Below, piece by piece: positions 1 to 8,384 of a stretch of 64,000 nt of DNA. A program made the position numbers and the translations under genes. How positions within the stretch are numbered: the first letter of the stretch is position 1; the number at the start of each line of letters is the position of its first letter. Origin of the DNA: Litorivivens lipolytica (lineage in GTDB: Bacteria; Pseudomonadota; Gammaproteobacteria; Pseudomonadales; Spongiibacteraceae); NCBI RefSeq assembly GCF_014191715.1, contig NZ_JACHWY010000001.1, positions 1,426,001-1,490,000 of the forward strand. Reading direction: 5' to 3'. Under the pieces are notes generated by a model. That model was not told the origin of the DNA, did no database searches, and saw only the letters and a program-made list of their open reading frames with translations.

Positions 1-13
1 GCTGCCCAATACC

Positions 14-45
14 AAGCCCCGCTGCGAAAGCTGCGGGGCTTTTTT
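14..45 (+). terminator. Intrinsic terminator of an upstream gene
   Basis: A stem AAGCCCCGC / GCGGGGCTT is closed by an inner GC-GAAA-GC tetraloop with one T-T mismatch and runs directly into a T-rich tract. This is a standard Rho-independent terminator on the plus strand. The gene it serves lies to the left of the window. Confidence 0.85.
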
Positions 46-119
46 ATTTTTACCGCTTTCCCCTTGATCAAATCCTGTTCAAATTCTGTGTTTCTGCTAT
101 TGTATGGCTAATCAGCAGT

Positions 120-134
120 GATCACTTTGTGATC
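120..134. repeat. Short inverted repeat in the leader of the AlgP-like gene
   Basis: GATCAC-TTT-GTGATC is a perfect 6-bp inverted repeat about 50 bp before the start codon. A weak sigma70-like pair (TGTTCA at 76-81, TATTGT at 98-103, 16-bp spacer) lies just upstream, so the repeat would fall in the early transcript or act as an operator. The function is inferred only. Confidence 0.35.
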
Positions 135-183
135 CGATGATTCACCGCAACGCTATCACTTAACGTAAATAAGGATGCTTCGG

Positions 184-762
184 ATGGCCACCCGTAAATC
201 TTCAGACCCTATAGCTGCAATCAGAAAAGAAATCGACGCGCTCGAGAGCAAGCTGGAAACAGCTCGCAAAAACCTGGTTAAAGACGCAGAAAAAGCCGTC
301 AACCAGGCCAAATCTCAAGTGGAAAAAGCACGCAAGCGTATCGCTGACGAACAGAAACGGCTGAAAGAACTGCAGGCCAAAGCGAAGAAGGAATTGAATT
401 CGCGACTGGAACAGCAGATCAACCGCGCCAAGGAAGCACTCGATAAGGCGAAGGATCTGGAGCAGGATGCACGTGCCGTTCTGTCACTGACCAAAGAAGA
501 TTTCGATGCGGTAAAAACCGAGTACAACCGCGCTATCGCCGTTGGCAAAGCGCGTCTGGCCGCACGCAAGAAGTCTGCAACGAAAAAAGCTCCAGCTAAG
601 AAGAAGGCCCCAGCCAAAAAAGCGGCTGCTAAAAAAGCGCCCGCCAAGAAAAAGGCTGCACCAAAGAAAAAAGCTCCCGCTAAAAAAGCCGCTGCTAAAA
701 AGGCTCCAGCGAAAAAGAAAGCTCCAGCCAAGAAAAAGGCCGCCGCCAAGGCTAAAGCCTGA
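184..762 (+). CDS. AlgP-like / histone H1-like Lys-Ala-Pro repeat protein
   Basis: This is a 192-residue basic protein. Residues 1 to about 125 are charged and predicted to be helical or coiled coil (many K, E, A, Q and R). The C-terminal third is made almost wholly of KKAPAKK / KKAAAKK repeats, like the tail of eukaryotic histone H1 and of Pseudomonas AlgP (AlgR3), a DNA-binding nucleoid-associated regulator. DNA binding by the tail is expected from the composition. I place the start at the second ATG (184), because AAGG at 171-174 touches the ATG at 175 but stands 8-9 bases before 184. The gene stands alone and faces a convergent epimerase-like gene. The repeat DNA is prone to slippage. Whether it is a true AlgP orthologue cannot be decided without phylogeny. 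Confidence 0.75.
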   Translation: MATRKSSDPIAAIRKEIDALESKLETARKNLVKDAEKAVNQAKSQVEKARKRIADEQKRLKELQAKAKKELNSRLEQQINRAKEALDKAKDLEQDARAVLSLTKEDFDAVKTEYNRAIAVGKARLAARKKSATKKAPAKKKAPAKKAAAKKAPAKKKAAPKKKAPAKKAAAKKAPAKKKAPAKKKAAAKAKA

Positions 763-768
763 TCAATC

Positions 769-792
769 GGGCGCACCCCTTGCGGTGCGCCC
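769..792. terminator. Hairpin between convergent genes
   Basis: GGGCGCACC and GGTGCGCCC form a perfect 9-bp stem with a 6-base loop, centred between the stops of the AlgP-like gene and the convergent epimerase-like gene. There is no T tract on either side. It may be a bidirectional RNA-end stabiliser or a weak terminator. Confidence 0.45.
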
Positions 793-804
793 GAACTAGG
801 GCCT

Positions 805-1731
805 TTAGCTCCGAATCAGCTCAGGTGACAAGGCCTGCACCATAGAACGAATCCCGTCACGCCAATCCACTTTCGTCTCGCCAATCAGCTCGTGCATGCG
901 CGCGGTATCAATCTGCAGGGCACCAAAAGCCTTGGGATTAGGATTAAACACCGGATCATAACCGCTAAGCTCGGAAAGAAACGCACACCACTCTTCAATA
1001 CTCACGGCCTGCGAACCGCCAAAATTGGTGGTCGTGACCTCTTCTGTCGCTGCGGCGAGCAAGTAGGGAATTTTTTCTATGTAGTCATCAGCATGCAGCA
1101 GATTGTAGGTATTGGGCTGCTCCGGATGAACATCGATAGGAATACCTTCCTTCATCATCAACAGATGAAAGTAGGGCCAGCCGCCATTGTCACCATAGGG
1201 CACACTGAGTCGGGCTATCGTGGTTGGAATGCCCTGCTGATGGGCCACAAAGCGACAGACCGTTTCAGCGGCTATCTTGCAGATGCTGTAGGTGGGAAAC
1301 ATAACCCGGTGATTATCACCCAGCGGTGACGATTCGCTGCGCGGCTCATGGCCCGCATATTCGTACACAGCGGTTGAAGAGAAGTGAAGAAAGGCCTTTA
1401 CACCTTTGCAATGCGTCATCAGGTTGCCAACGCCTTCGGCATTGGCCTTCAGGTCGTAGTCAAACTCCCCACTTTTCACCACCGCAAAGTTGAGCACATA
1501 ATCGAAATCAGTCGGGCAGCCGGACAGTGATTCCCGGTCGGCGAGATCGGCTTTCACCGTAGCCACGCCCAGGGCCTCCAACTCGGCCTGTTGCTTGGGA
1601 TCACTGAATCGCGCAAGTGCGGTAACGCGCGAGGTTTTTGCCAGCGCCTCAACAACCGGGCGGGCAACCTGCCCGGTGGGGCCGGTAATCAGGATTTTTG
1701 TATTGGAAAGATCAACAGGGGTGACAGCCAT
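805..1731 (-). CDS. NAD(P)-dependent epimerase/dehydratase (extended SDR)
   Basis: This 308-residue protein has the extended short-chain dehydrogenase fold. The N-terminal Rossmann motif is GPTGQVA (residues 17-23) and the catalytic pair is Y148-x3-K152 in YSICK, with S118/S119 just upstream. Proteins of this family epimerise, dehydrate or reduce nucleotide-sugars or related substrates. The substrate cannot be read from the sequence. The gene lies upstream of, and in the opposite orientation to, the AlgP-like gene, and 78 bp from the carbonic anhydrase gene on the same strand. No sugar-nucleotide or O-antigen genes adjoin it, so context gives no clue to pathway. Confidence 0.8.
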   Translation of the reverse strand: MAVTPVDLSNTKILITGPTGQVARPVVEALAKTSRVTALARFSDPKQQAELEALGVATVKADLADRESLSGCPTDFDYVLNFAVVKSGEFDYDLKANAEGVGNLMTHCKGVKAFLHFSSTAVYEYAGHEPRSESSPLGDNHRVMFPTYSICKIAAETVCRFVAHQQGIPTTIARLSVPYGDNGGWPYFHLLMMKEGIPIDVHPEQPNTYNLLHADDYIEKIPYLLAAATEEVTTTNFGGSQAVSIEEWCAFLSELSGYDPVFNPNPKAFGALQIDTARMHELIGETKVDWRDGIRSMVQALSPELIRS

Positions 1732-1809
1732 AACAACCAGTCTCTGAGTAAAAGACTGATTGTAATGGCGTTATGCTGGAGGGCTCGCCACCCATACGGG
1801 TGAACGGAA

Positions 1810-2451
1810 TCAGCCTGCCGGGCTTCCCACCTGATAGACGTTAGCCAGCTGGGCTGGCTCCGAAATGGTGGAGCGCAGATCGCGAAGCAGACCGTCTTTG
1901 ATGCTGTAGATCCAGCCGTGCACGTGCAGCTCTTGGCCTCGGGCCCAAGCATTCTGGATGGTTGTGGTATTGCAGACGTTTTCCTGCTGCGCCAACACAT
2001 TGTATTCGCACAGGCGGTTAACCCGCTCGGCTTCATCTTCGATCGCGAGCAATTCCTGCTCATGACGATTGTAGACGTCTTTGATATTACGCAGCCAGTT
2101 GTCGATCAGACCAAACTGCGAGCTGCCCATCGCAGCCATCACACCGCCACAGCCGTAGTGGCCGCAAACGATGACATGCTTCACCTTCAGCACTTCAACC
2201 GCATACTGAATAACCGACTGACAGTTCAGATCGGTGTGAATCACCACGTTGGCGATATTGCGGTGTACAAACACCTCGCCGGGCATCTTGCCAAGAATCT
2301 GGTTCGCTGGAACACGACTGTCGGAGCAGCCAATCCAGAGATATTCAGGGGTTTGCTGAGCAGCCAGCTGCTCGAAAAAAGTCGGGTCTTCAGCCTTGAT
2401 GGCCTCAGCCCATTTTTTGTTGTTTTCAAGAAGAGTACGTGAGGAATCCAT
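1810..2451 (-). CDS. can: Beta-class carbonic anhydrase
   Basis: This zinc enzyme interconverts CO2 and bicarbonate in the cytoplasm and supplies bicarbonate to carboxylases. The 213-residue length is close to E. coli Can (about 220). The zinc ligands and the catalytic dyad sit at the same numbers as in E. coli: C42 and D44-R46 in CSDSR, and H98 and C101 in GHYGCGG. Residues 47-70 (the allosteric bicarbonate-site region of this subclass) are well conserved. It is probably transcribed alone. The DUF3014 gene lies 71 bp upstream on the same strand. Confidence 0.93.
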   Translation of the reverse strand: MDSSRTLLENNKKWAEAIKAEDPTFFEQLAAQQTPEYLWIGCSDSRVPANQILGKMPGEVFVHRNIANVVIHTDLNCQSVIQYAVEVLKVKHVIVCGHYGCGGVMAAMGSSQFGLIDNWLRNIKDVYNRHEQELLAIEDEAERVNRLCEYNVLAQQENVCNTTTIQNAWARGQELHVHGWIYSIKDGLLRDLRSTISEPAQLANVYQVGSPAG

Positions 2452-2522
2452 GGGTAGTATTCTCGCTACTTCGTTTGTCAGTGAGAGTCGCAGGGCCTTT
2501 CCGGCCCCGCGCTATTCTACCC

Positions 2523-3386
2523 TTAACGGTATTTCAGTTCAGCACTCAGATTGCGGGCAAAGTCCTGCAGTTCCAGCATATTATCCGGGCCCAGACGCCA
2601 CATCCATTTGGTCAGGGGTGAGGCAGCTTCGAGCTCCGGATCGGCATACTGATAGAAAATGTGCGGACGAATCAGCGTCGCGCCAACCGGCGGCTCACTC
2701 ACCGAGCGCATTTCATCAAGCATCACCATAAAGCGCTCGTGGAAACTGCCCTGCTTACCCAGCTCATCGTAGGCTTTTTCCAGCAACGGAGACCACTCAC
2801 GGTAGTAGCGTGCCGCATCCTGCACCGGAATGTCTGCCACTACACCCACGATATCATTCCAGCGCGAATAGTTGCCGCTGTCGGCGACATAGGTTTCATC
2901 ACCGGTGGGCAACACCAGAAAGGGGTCTTTGTCATACTTGATCGGGCTGTGTTTGTAAGGGATTTTTTCACTGGCCATCAAATCAACGGTCAGCACCCAC
3001 TTACGGATCTGTTCCGGCAGCGTTACCCAGCGCACCAGCCGCTGAGCCAAGTCGGTCACAGCTTGCTGCACTTTGCTGTCACTGCCTGCCAGCTTATCCG
3101 GCGCCTGCACCAATTGCGGTTCGGGCTTTGCAACCGGCTCAGACTCTTCTTCCACCGGCTCTTCTGGCTCAGGCTCAGGTTCTGGCTGAGGTTCGGGCTC
3201 AGGCTCGGGTTCCGGCTTCGGCGGTTCAGGCTCAGGCTCGGGAGCAGCAGGCGCCGCGGGCTCGACAACGGGCTCTGGCTCACTGATCTCATTCCACTCC
3301 GACTGCGACGAGGTGTAGAACACATAGCCCACAGCGCCTGAAATCGCCACCAGTATGGCTAGGATGATTTTTCCGTTCACAAGCAA
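2523..3386 (-). CDS. DUF3014-type single-pass membrane protein with Pro-Glu repeat
   Basis: This is a 287-residue protein. One transmembrane helix (residues 5-24) anchors it in the inner membrane, followed by a rigid EP/EPEPEP segment (about residues 33-95) resembling the periplasm-spanning part of TonB. A globular C-terminal domain (about 100-287) matches what I recall of the DUF3014 family. The low-complexity segment is coded by the GGCTCAGG-like repeats at 3126-3290. The function is unknown. The topology suggests a globular domain held away from the inner membrane in the periplasm. It is divergent from pilB, in the position where pilA often lies in related genomes, but nothing in the sequence ties it to pili. 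Confidence 0.72.
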   Translation of the reverse strand: MLVNGKIILAILVAISGAVGYVFYTSSQSEWNEISEPEPVVEPAAPAAPEPEPEPPKPEPEPEPEPQPEPEPEPEEPVEEESEPVAKPEPQLVQAPDKLAGSDSKVQQAVTDLAQRLVRWVTLPEQIRKWVLTVDLMASEKIPYKHSPIKYDKDPFLVLPTGDETYVADSGNYSRWNDIVGVVADIPVQDAARYYREWSPLLEKAYDELGKQGSFHERFMVMLDEMRSVSEPPVGATLIRPHIFYQYADPELEAASPLTKWMWRLGPDNMLELQDFARNLSAELKYR

Positions 3387-3771
3387 ATCCTTTTATCGCG
3401 TTATGCGTGGCATCATACTGAGCCAGAGCCCCGAATGCCAAGCACTTTACCCCCGCAACACACTGGCCTCACTGGCTTTTCTGCCAAAAACGGGAGGTCG
3501 GCGAAGCAACTCAGTTAGTAAAACCCTCTAGCGGCAATGCTCGCTCGCCCAAGCCGCACTGGCAAAGCGTGGAATCCGGCCTTAATACCACCGCAATCAC
3601 CTTGATTTACAAGGAAAATTGGTTGAAACTTAATAAATCACTTGAGTATTGACCGCGATATTGGGCGGTAAGTTCCGGACGATGCCTGGCGCACCGAGGT
3701 TGCCACAAACAGAACAAACAACCTCTGACTCTGCGCAAAGGCAGCTATACTGACATTCAGCAGGCGCTACC
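3387..3771. other. 385-bp intergenic region between divergent DUF3014 and pilB genes
   Basis: No gene of its own is visible: no prepilin, tRNA or terminator. On the plus strand a -10-like TATACT (3746-3751) lies 20 bp before the pilB ATG, with only a poor -35, and an A/T-rich stretch at 3610-3650 could hold another promoter. I saw no GG-N10-GC sigma54 element. A weak AGG (3762-3764) precedes the pilB start. Confidence 0.5.
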
Positions 3772-5499
3772 ATGGCAGCAACGATGCAGAAAATTTCCCT
3801 GAACAGTCTTGCGCGTCGGCTGGTCGCTGACGGCATTCTCTCAGAGGAGAAGGCGCTCGACGCCACTGCCGCTGCACAGGAAGAAAAAATCAGTCTCGCT
3901 AACTATCTCACCAGCAAAGATCTGGTCGAGAGCGTGCTGATCGCCAAAGCCACCGCCGAGGAATTCGGCTTCCCCTTGCTGGATCTCAATGCTTTCGACC
4001 CGACACTGGCGCCGCGGGATATTGTCGACGTTAAGCTACTGAGCAAGCACAAGGTGCTGCCGCTGATGAAACGCGGCAAACGCCTGTTTGTTGCTATCTC
4101 TGACCCGACCAATCTGCGCGCTTTGGATGAGCTCAAGTTCCACACCAACCTATCGGTTGAGCCCATCATCGTAGAACAGGGCCTGCTGGAAAGCCGCGTC
4201 ACCAGTTTTGTCGAAGCAGAAGAAGAACCGCTGGGCTCGGGCTTTGGGGACCTCGATGACGAGAGCCTGGACGCACTGGAAGTCGAGGCGGTTGACGAGA
4301 GCGGGGACAATGGCGGCGAGGTCACTCAGGAAGGTGATGATGCGCCGGTGGTTCGCTTTGTCAATAAGGTACTGCTCGATGCCATCCGCGGCGGTTCATC
4401 GGATATTCACTTCGAGCCCTACGAAAAATCCTACCGTGTGCGATTTCGTACTGACGGCATCCTGCATGAGGTGGCCAAGCCACCGAAATCCATCTCTGGC
4501 CAACTGGCTGCGCGCCTGAAAATCATGTCGGAGATGGATATCTCCGAGCGCCGCATCCCCCAGGACGGCCGGATCAAGATGAAGCTTTCCAAGAACCGCG
4601 CCATCGACTTCCGGGTAAACACCCTGCCAACGCTCTGGGGTGAAAAAATAGTACTGCGGATTCTCGACCCCTCCTCCGCGCAGATGGGTATCGACGCCCT
4701 CGGCTACGAGTCTGACCAGCGGGAAATGTACCTCAATGCGCTGAACCAGCCGCAGGGTATGATTCTCGTTACCGGCCCAACCGGTTCCGGTAAAACCGTG
4801 TCGCTGTATACGGGTCTCAATATACTGAACACCCCTGAGACCAACATCTCCACCGCGGAAGACCCGGTGGAGATCAACTTGGAGGGGATCAACCAGGTTC
4901 ACGTTAATGCCAAGGTCGGCCTGGACTTCGCCGCAGCGCTGCGCTCGTTTCTGCGTCAGGATCCGGATATCGTGATGGTCGGTGAGATCCGGGATCTGGA
5001 GACCGCCGAAATTGCGATCAAAGCTGCCCAGACTGGTCACCTTGTACTGTCCACCCTGCACACTAACAGCGCCGCTGAGACGCTGACCCGTCTGCGCAAT
5101 ATGGGTGTACCCTCATTCAACATCGCTACGTCGGTAAGTCTGATTATTGCCCAGCGACTGGCCCGTCGACTGTGCTCCGAGTGCACTGAACCGGCAGAAA
5201 TCCCCTCGGAAGCACTGGCCGAAGCCGGTTTCAGCGAAGAACAGATCGCCAACGGCACCTTCAACAAGCCGGTTGGCTGTGCGCGATGTAACAAGGGTTA
5301 TAAGGGGCGTACCGGTATTTATGAAGTAGTTCGCATTACCCCGGAGATCGCACAAATTATCATGGAGGACGGCAACTCCCTGCAGATTGCGGCACAACAG
5401 CAAAAACACGGGTTTAACAGCCTCCGCCAATCTGCTTTGAAGAAATGCGCCGCAGGCATCATCAGTCTGGAAGAAGTCAATCGCGTTACCAAGGACTAA
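3772..5499 (+). CDS. pilB: Type IV pilus assembly ATPase PilB
   Basis: This cytoplasmic hexameric ATPase drives pilus extension. It has 575 residues, the usual PilB length. The order is an N-terminal MshEN/GspE-N domain (about 1-150), an acidic linker (about 150-185), and a secretion ATPase core with Walker A GPTGSGKT (335-342), Asp box and Walker B DPDIVMVGEIRD (from 397). A zinc-binding tetracysteine (CSEC ... CARC, around 467-505) marks extension ATPases and is absent from PilT. The gene heads the pilB-pilC-pilD-coaE-yacG operon, with three bases to pilC. No pilin gene is adjacent. Confidence 0.95.
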   Translation: MAATMQKISLNSLARRLVADGILSEEKALDATAAAQEEKISLANYLTSKDLVESVLIAKATAEEFGFPLLDLNAFDPTLAPRDIVDVKLLSKHKVLPLMKRGKRLFVAISDPTNLRALDELKFHTNLSVEPIIVEQGLLESRVTSFVEAEEEPLGSGFGDLDDESLDALEVEAVDESGDNGGEVTQEGDDAPVVRFVNKVLLDAIRGGSSDIHFEPYEKSYRVRFRTDGILHEVAKPPKSISGQLAARLKIMSEMDISERRIPQDGRIKMKLSKNRAIDFRVNTLPTLWGEKIVLRILDPSSAQMGIDALGYESDQREMYLNALNQPQGMILVTGPTGSGKTVSLYTGLNILNTPETNISTAEDPVEINLEGINQVHVNAKVGLDFAAALRSFLRQDPDIVMVGEIRDLETAEIAIKAAQTGHLVLSTLHTNSAAETLTRLRNMGVPSFNIATSVSLIIAQRLARRLCSECTEPAEIPSEALAEAGFSEEQIANGTFNKPVGCARCNKGYKGRTGIYEVVRITPEIAQIIMEDGNSLQIAAQQQKHGFNSLRQSALKKCAAGIISLEEVNRVTKD

Positions 5500-5502
5500 T
5501 CA

Positions 5503-6726
5503 ATGGCCACTACAGCAGCCTCCAAAAATTCGGTTACCTATGTCTGGCAGGGTGTAGACCGAAAAGGCAATAAAACCAAGGGCGAGGTAACCGCGACCAA
5601 CCCCACCGTCGTCAAGGTTCAGCTTCGCAAGCAGGGCATTACTGCCAAGAGCGTCAAGAAGAAGCCCAAACCCCTGTTTGAAAGCAAAAAGAAAATCACG
5701 CCACAGGACATCGCGATTTTTACCCGACAGATGGCCACCATGATGAAAGCGGGTGTGCCGCTGATTCAGAGTTTCGAAATTGTTGCCGAAGGCGCCGATA
5801 ACCCGACCCTGCGCGAACTAATTAACGAAATCAAAAATGATGTCGCCGCGGGTGGCGGCTTTGCAAAATCCTTGACCAAGCACCCAAAGTACTTCGACGA
5901 CCTGTTCTGCAACCTAGTGGATTCCGGTGAGCAGTCCGGTACGCTTGAGACCATGCTGGACCGGGTAGCAACCTACAAGGAAAAGTCTGAGGCACTGAAA
6001 GCCAAAATCAAAAAAGCCATGAACTACCCCATCGCCGTTGTCTGCGTGGCGGTAATCGTGACCGGCATCCTGTTGGTCAAGGTGGTTCCCCAGTTTGCAT
6101 CGACCTTTGAAAGCTTCGGCTCCGAGCTGCCCGCCTTTACCCAGTTAGTGGTGTCGATGTCGGAATGGATGCAGGCCAACTGGTTTATCTGTCTAGGCAT
6201 CATTGCCGGTTCCGGCTTTGCCTTTAAAGAAGCTCGCCAGCGCTCACAAAAGTTCTCGGATCAGGTAGATGCCTTCGCATTGAAAGCGCCGGTTGTAGGC
6301 GACATTGTCAACAACGCTGTCGTGGCTCGATTCTCGCGCACCCTGGCTACAACTTTTGCCGCGGGTGTTCCGCTCGTGGATGCCTTGCAATCCGTGTCCG
6401 GTGCGGCGGGTAACGCGGTGTACAAGCGAGCCATTGACCGTATCCGAATTGACGTGACCTCTGGCCAGAGCTTGTATATGTCGATCAAAATGACCGGCAT
6501 GTTTCCCAGTATGTTGCTGCAAATGGTCTCCATCGGTGAAGAATCCGGCGCGCTGGACACCATGCTGGACAAGGTGGCGACTTTTTATGAGGCCGAAGTG
6601 GATAATGCTGTTGACGGACTTACCGCTCTGCTTGAACCCATGATCATGTCCGTTCTGGGTGTTCTTGTTGGCGGCCTGATGATCGCTATGTATCTGCCAA
6701 TCTTCGCCATGGGGGCTGCTGTCTAA
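5503..6726 (+). CDS. pilC: Type IV pilus inner-membrane platform protein PilC
   Basis: This is the polytopic GspF-family platform on which PilB acts to extract or insert pilin. It has 407 residues with two homologous GspF domains, each holding the characteristic F(T/S)R-A-T-M/T-x-G-V-P motif (FTRQMATMMKAGVPL and FSRTLATTFAAGVPL). Three hydrophobic segments lie around residues 175-200, 226-243 and 375-400. An AAGGA at 5491-5495 supports this ATG. It is cotranscribed with pilB and pilD. Confidence 0.95.
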   Translation: MATTAASKNSVTYVWQGVDRKGNKTKGEVTATNPTVVKVQLRKQGITAKSVKKKPKPLFESKKKITPQDIAIFTRQMATMMKAGVPLIQSFEIVAEGADNPTLRELINEIKNDVAAGGGFAKSLTKHPKYFDDLFCNLVDSGEQSGTLETMLDRVATYKEKSEALKAKIKKAMNYPIAVVCVAVIVTGILLVKVVPQFASTFESFGSELPAFTQLVVSMSEWMQANWFICLGIIAGSGFAFKEARQRSQKFSDQVDAFALKAPVVGDIVNNAVVARFSRTLATTFAAGVPLVDALQSVSGAAGNAVYKRAIDRIRIDVTSGQSLYMSIKMTGMFPSMLLQMVSIGEESGALDTMLDKVATFYEAEVDNAVDGLTALLEPMIMSVLGVLVGGLMIAMYLPIFAMGAAV

Positions 6727-6728
6727 TA

Positions 6729-7592
6729 ATGCCTGACGATGTGCTGCTGACCTACGTCGTCAGTTTTATGGTCTTTGCCGTGTTCGGCAGTTTTTTTAAC
6801 GTGGTGATCTACCGCTTACCCCAGATGATGGAGTCGAGCTGGCGTCGTGAGTGCGAGCTGCTACTGGAGACTCCAAGCTCCGGAAAGGCCGAGGACACGA
6901 GCTTTAACATCGCCATCCCCAACTCTCACTGCCCGAGCTGCAAAGCGCCGATCAAGGCTTGGCAAAATATCCCCATAATCAGCTACCTGCTGCTTCGGGG
7001 GCGCTGTTCCAACTGCAAAACCTCGATTAGCGTGCGCTATCCAATTGTGGAGTTAAGCACTGCCCTGCTAGGTCTGCTCTGCATCTATCTCTTCGGCCTT
7101 GGCCCCTACGGTTTTGCAACCGCGGCTTTCTGCTGGACCTTACTGATCCTGACCTTTATCGATTTCGATCACCAGCTACTGCCCGATCAACTCACCTTGC
7201 CCCTGATGTGGGCGGGCCTGCTGTGCAGTGCGCTGTCGCTGAGCCCGGTTTCGCTGGAAGACGCTGTGTGGGGCGCAGCCGCCGGCTACCTGACACTCTG
7301 GTCTGTGTACTGGCTGTTCAAGCTGATCACCGGCAAGGAAGGCATGGGCTACGGCGACTTCAAGTTGCTGGCAGCGCTCGGCGCCTGGCTCGGCTGGCAA
7401 CAGCTACCCGTCATTGTGATCCTGTCCTCGCTGGTCGGTGCCATCGTCGGCTCCATTTATCTCGCAGCAACTCGCTCCGAGAGCAACAAAACCATACCCT
7501 TCGGCCCTTATCTAGCGGGCGCCGGCCTGATCACCCTCCTTTGGGGTGAATGGATAGTCGATCGCTATCTGCAATTTGCTGGGCTGGGTTGA
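6729..7592 (+). CDS. pilD: Prepilin peptidase / N-methyltransferase PilD
   Basis: This is an inner-membrane aspartyl protease that cleaves type IV prepilins and type II pseudopilins after the glycine and N-methylates the new N terminus. It has 287 residues. The cytoplasmic loop has the zinc tetracysteine C68-x2-C71 ... C93-x2-C96. Catalytic aspartates are in FIDFDHQLLPD (D145/D147) and GYGD (D210). About eight membrane segments are present. The stop of pilC is followed almost at once by this ATG. Genes for its substrates lie outside the window. Confidence 0.95.
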   Translation: MPDDVLLTYVVSFMVFAVFGSFFNVVIYRLPQMMESSWRRECELLLETPSSGKAEDTSFNIAIPNSHCPSCKAPIKAWQNIPIISYLLLRGRCSNCKTSISVRYPIVELSTALLGLLCIYLFGLGPYGFATAAFCWTLLILTFIDFDHQLLPDQLTLPLMWAGLLCSALSLSPVSLEDAVWGAAAGYLTLWSVYWLFKLITGKEGMGYGDFKLLAALGAWLGWQQLPVIVILSSLVGAIVGSIYLAATRSESNKTIPFGPYLAGAGLITLLWGEWIVDRYLQFAGLG

Positions 7593-7600
7593 GGCATCAG

Positions 7601-8203
7601 ATGTTTGTTATTGGACTGACCGGCGGTATTGGCAGCGGTAAATCTGCCGCATCCCGCCGTTTCGAACAGCACGGCATTGTCGCCGTGGATGCGGATGTTA
7701 TCTCTCGACAGGTTGTCGAGCCCGGCAGCGAAGCACTGACAGCGATTCAGGCACGTCATGGCGACAGCATCCTGCTTAGCGACGGAGGTCTGGATCGCGC
7801 CGCGCTGCGTCAGAAAATTTTCTCAAGCCCCGAGGAAAAGGCCTGGCTCGAAGGGCTGCTGCACCCCCTGATCGCCGATGAAACCCTGCGCCAGTTGGAA
7901 GCAGCAACGAGCCCCTACGTATTGTTCGTATCGCCACTGCTGGTTGAGTCGGGCCAGAAGGTGTTGTGTCATCGCCTACTGGTAATTGACGTACCTGAGA
8001 GCCTGCAGCTGGAACGTACGATGGCTAGGGATAACAACCCGCGCGACCAAGTCGAACGCATCATGGCCTCCCAAGCCTCTCGCGAGCAGCGACTGGCAGT
8101 GGCGGACGATGTCATCTGCAATGACCGCGATCTTGATTTTCTGGAAGGCGAAGTCGATCGCCTCCACACTGAGTACCTGAAGCTGGCGGCCGAACATGCC
8201 TGA
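7601..8203 (+). CDS. coaE: Dephospho-CoA kinase
   Basis: This enzyme performs the last step of coenzyme A synthesis, phosphorylating the 3'-OH of dephospho-CoA with ATP. The 200-residue protein opens with the P-loop GGIGSGKS (8-15). D32-D34 in VDADV and the LID region around residues 135-150 (R-x5-RDNNPRDQ) fit the family. I use the ATG at 7601, 8 bases after the pilD stop. A longer reading frame starting inside pilD adds only non-homologous residues. The placement pilD-coaE-yacG is standard in gammaproteobacteria. Confidence 0.95.
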   Translation: MFVIGLTGGIGSGKSAASRRFEQHGIVAVDADVISRQVVEPGSEALTAIQARHGDSILLSDGGLDRAALRQKIFSSPEEKAWLEGLLHPLIADETLRQLEAATSPYVLFVSPLLVESGQKVLCHRLLVIDVPESLQLERTMARDNNPRDQVERIMASQASREQRLAVADDVICNDRDLDFLEGEVDRLHTEYLKLAAEHA

Positions 8204-8384
8204 GATAAACTGCCCACAATGCGGCGAAAAAACCCACTGGAACAAAGACAATCCATTCCGCCCATTCTGTTCTGAGCAGTGCAAGAATTTGGACTTTATT
8301 GCTTGGGCCCATGAAGAGCGCCAGATACCCGGCGACAGCCAGGTCAGCGATGTTTTTTCAGAGGATCTCGAAAAGTTCGAGTAG
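8196..8384 (+). CDS. yacG: DNA gyrase inhibitor YacG
   Basis: This is a small (62-residue) zinc-finger protein that binds GyrB and inhibits gyrase in E. coli. It has the typical C-P-Q-C (residues 6-9) ... F-C-S-E-Q-C-K (about 24-30) four-cysteine site and the NLDFIAWAHEE motif (DLxxWAxE in the family). The ATG overlaps the end of coaE by 8 bases, so translation is probably coupled. Its 3' end overlaps the convergent mutT gene by 27 bp. Confidence 0.93.
   Translation: MPEINCPQCGEKTHWNKDNPFRPFCSEQCKNLDFIAWAHEERQIPGDSQVSDVFSEDLEKFE

Noticed and set aside
315-776. 153-codon Ala/Phe-rich frame on the minus strand
   Set aside because: It is the mirror of the Lys/Ala repeat of the AlgP-like gene. 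Composition is dictated by the sense strand and there is no ribosome binding site.
3126-3290. Short tandem DNA repeats resembling a repeat array
   Set aside because: They are in-frame codons for the Glu-Pro spacer of the DUF3014 protein. There are no uniform repeats with unique spacers, so it is not a CRISPR array.
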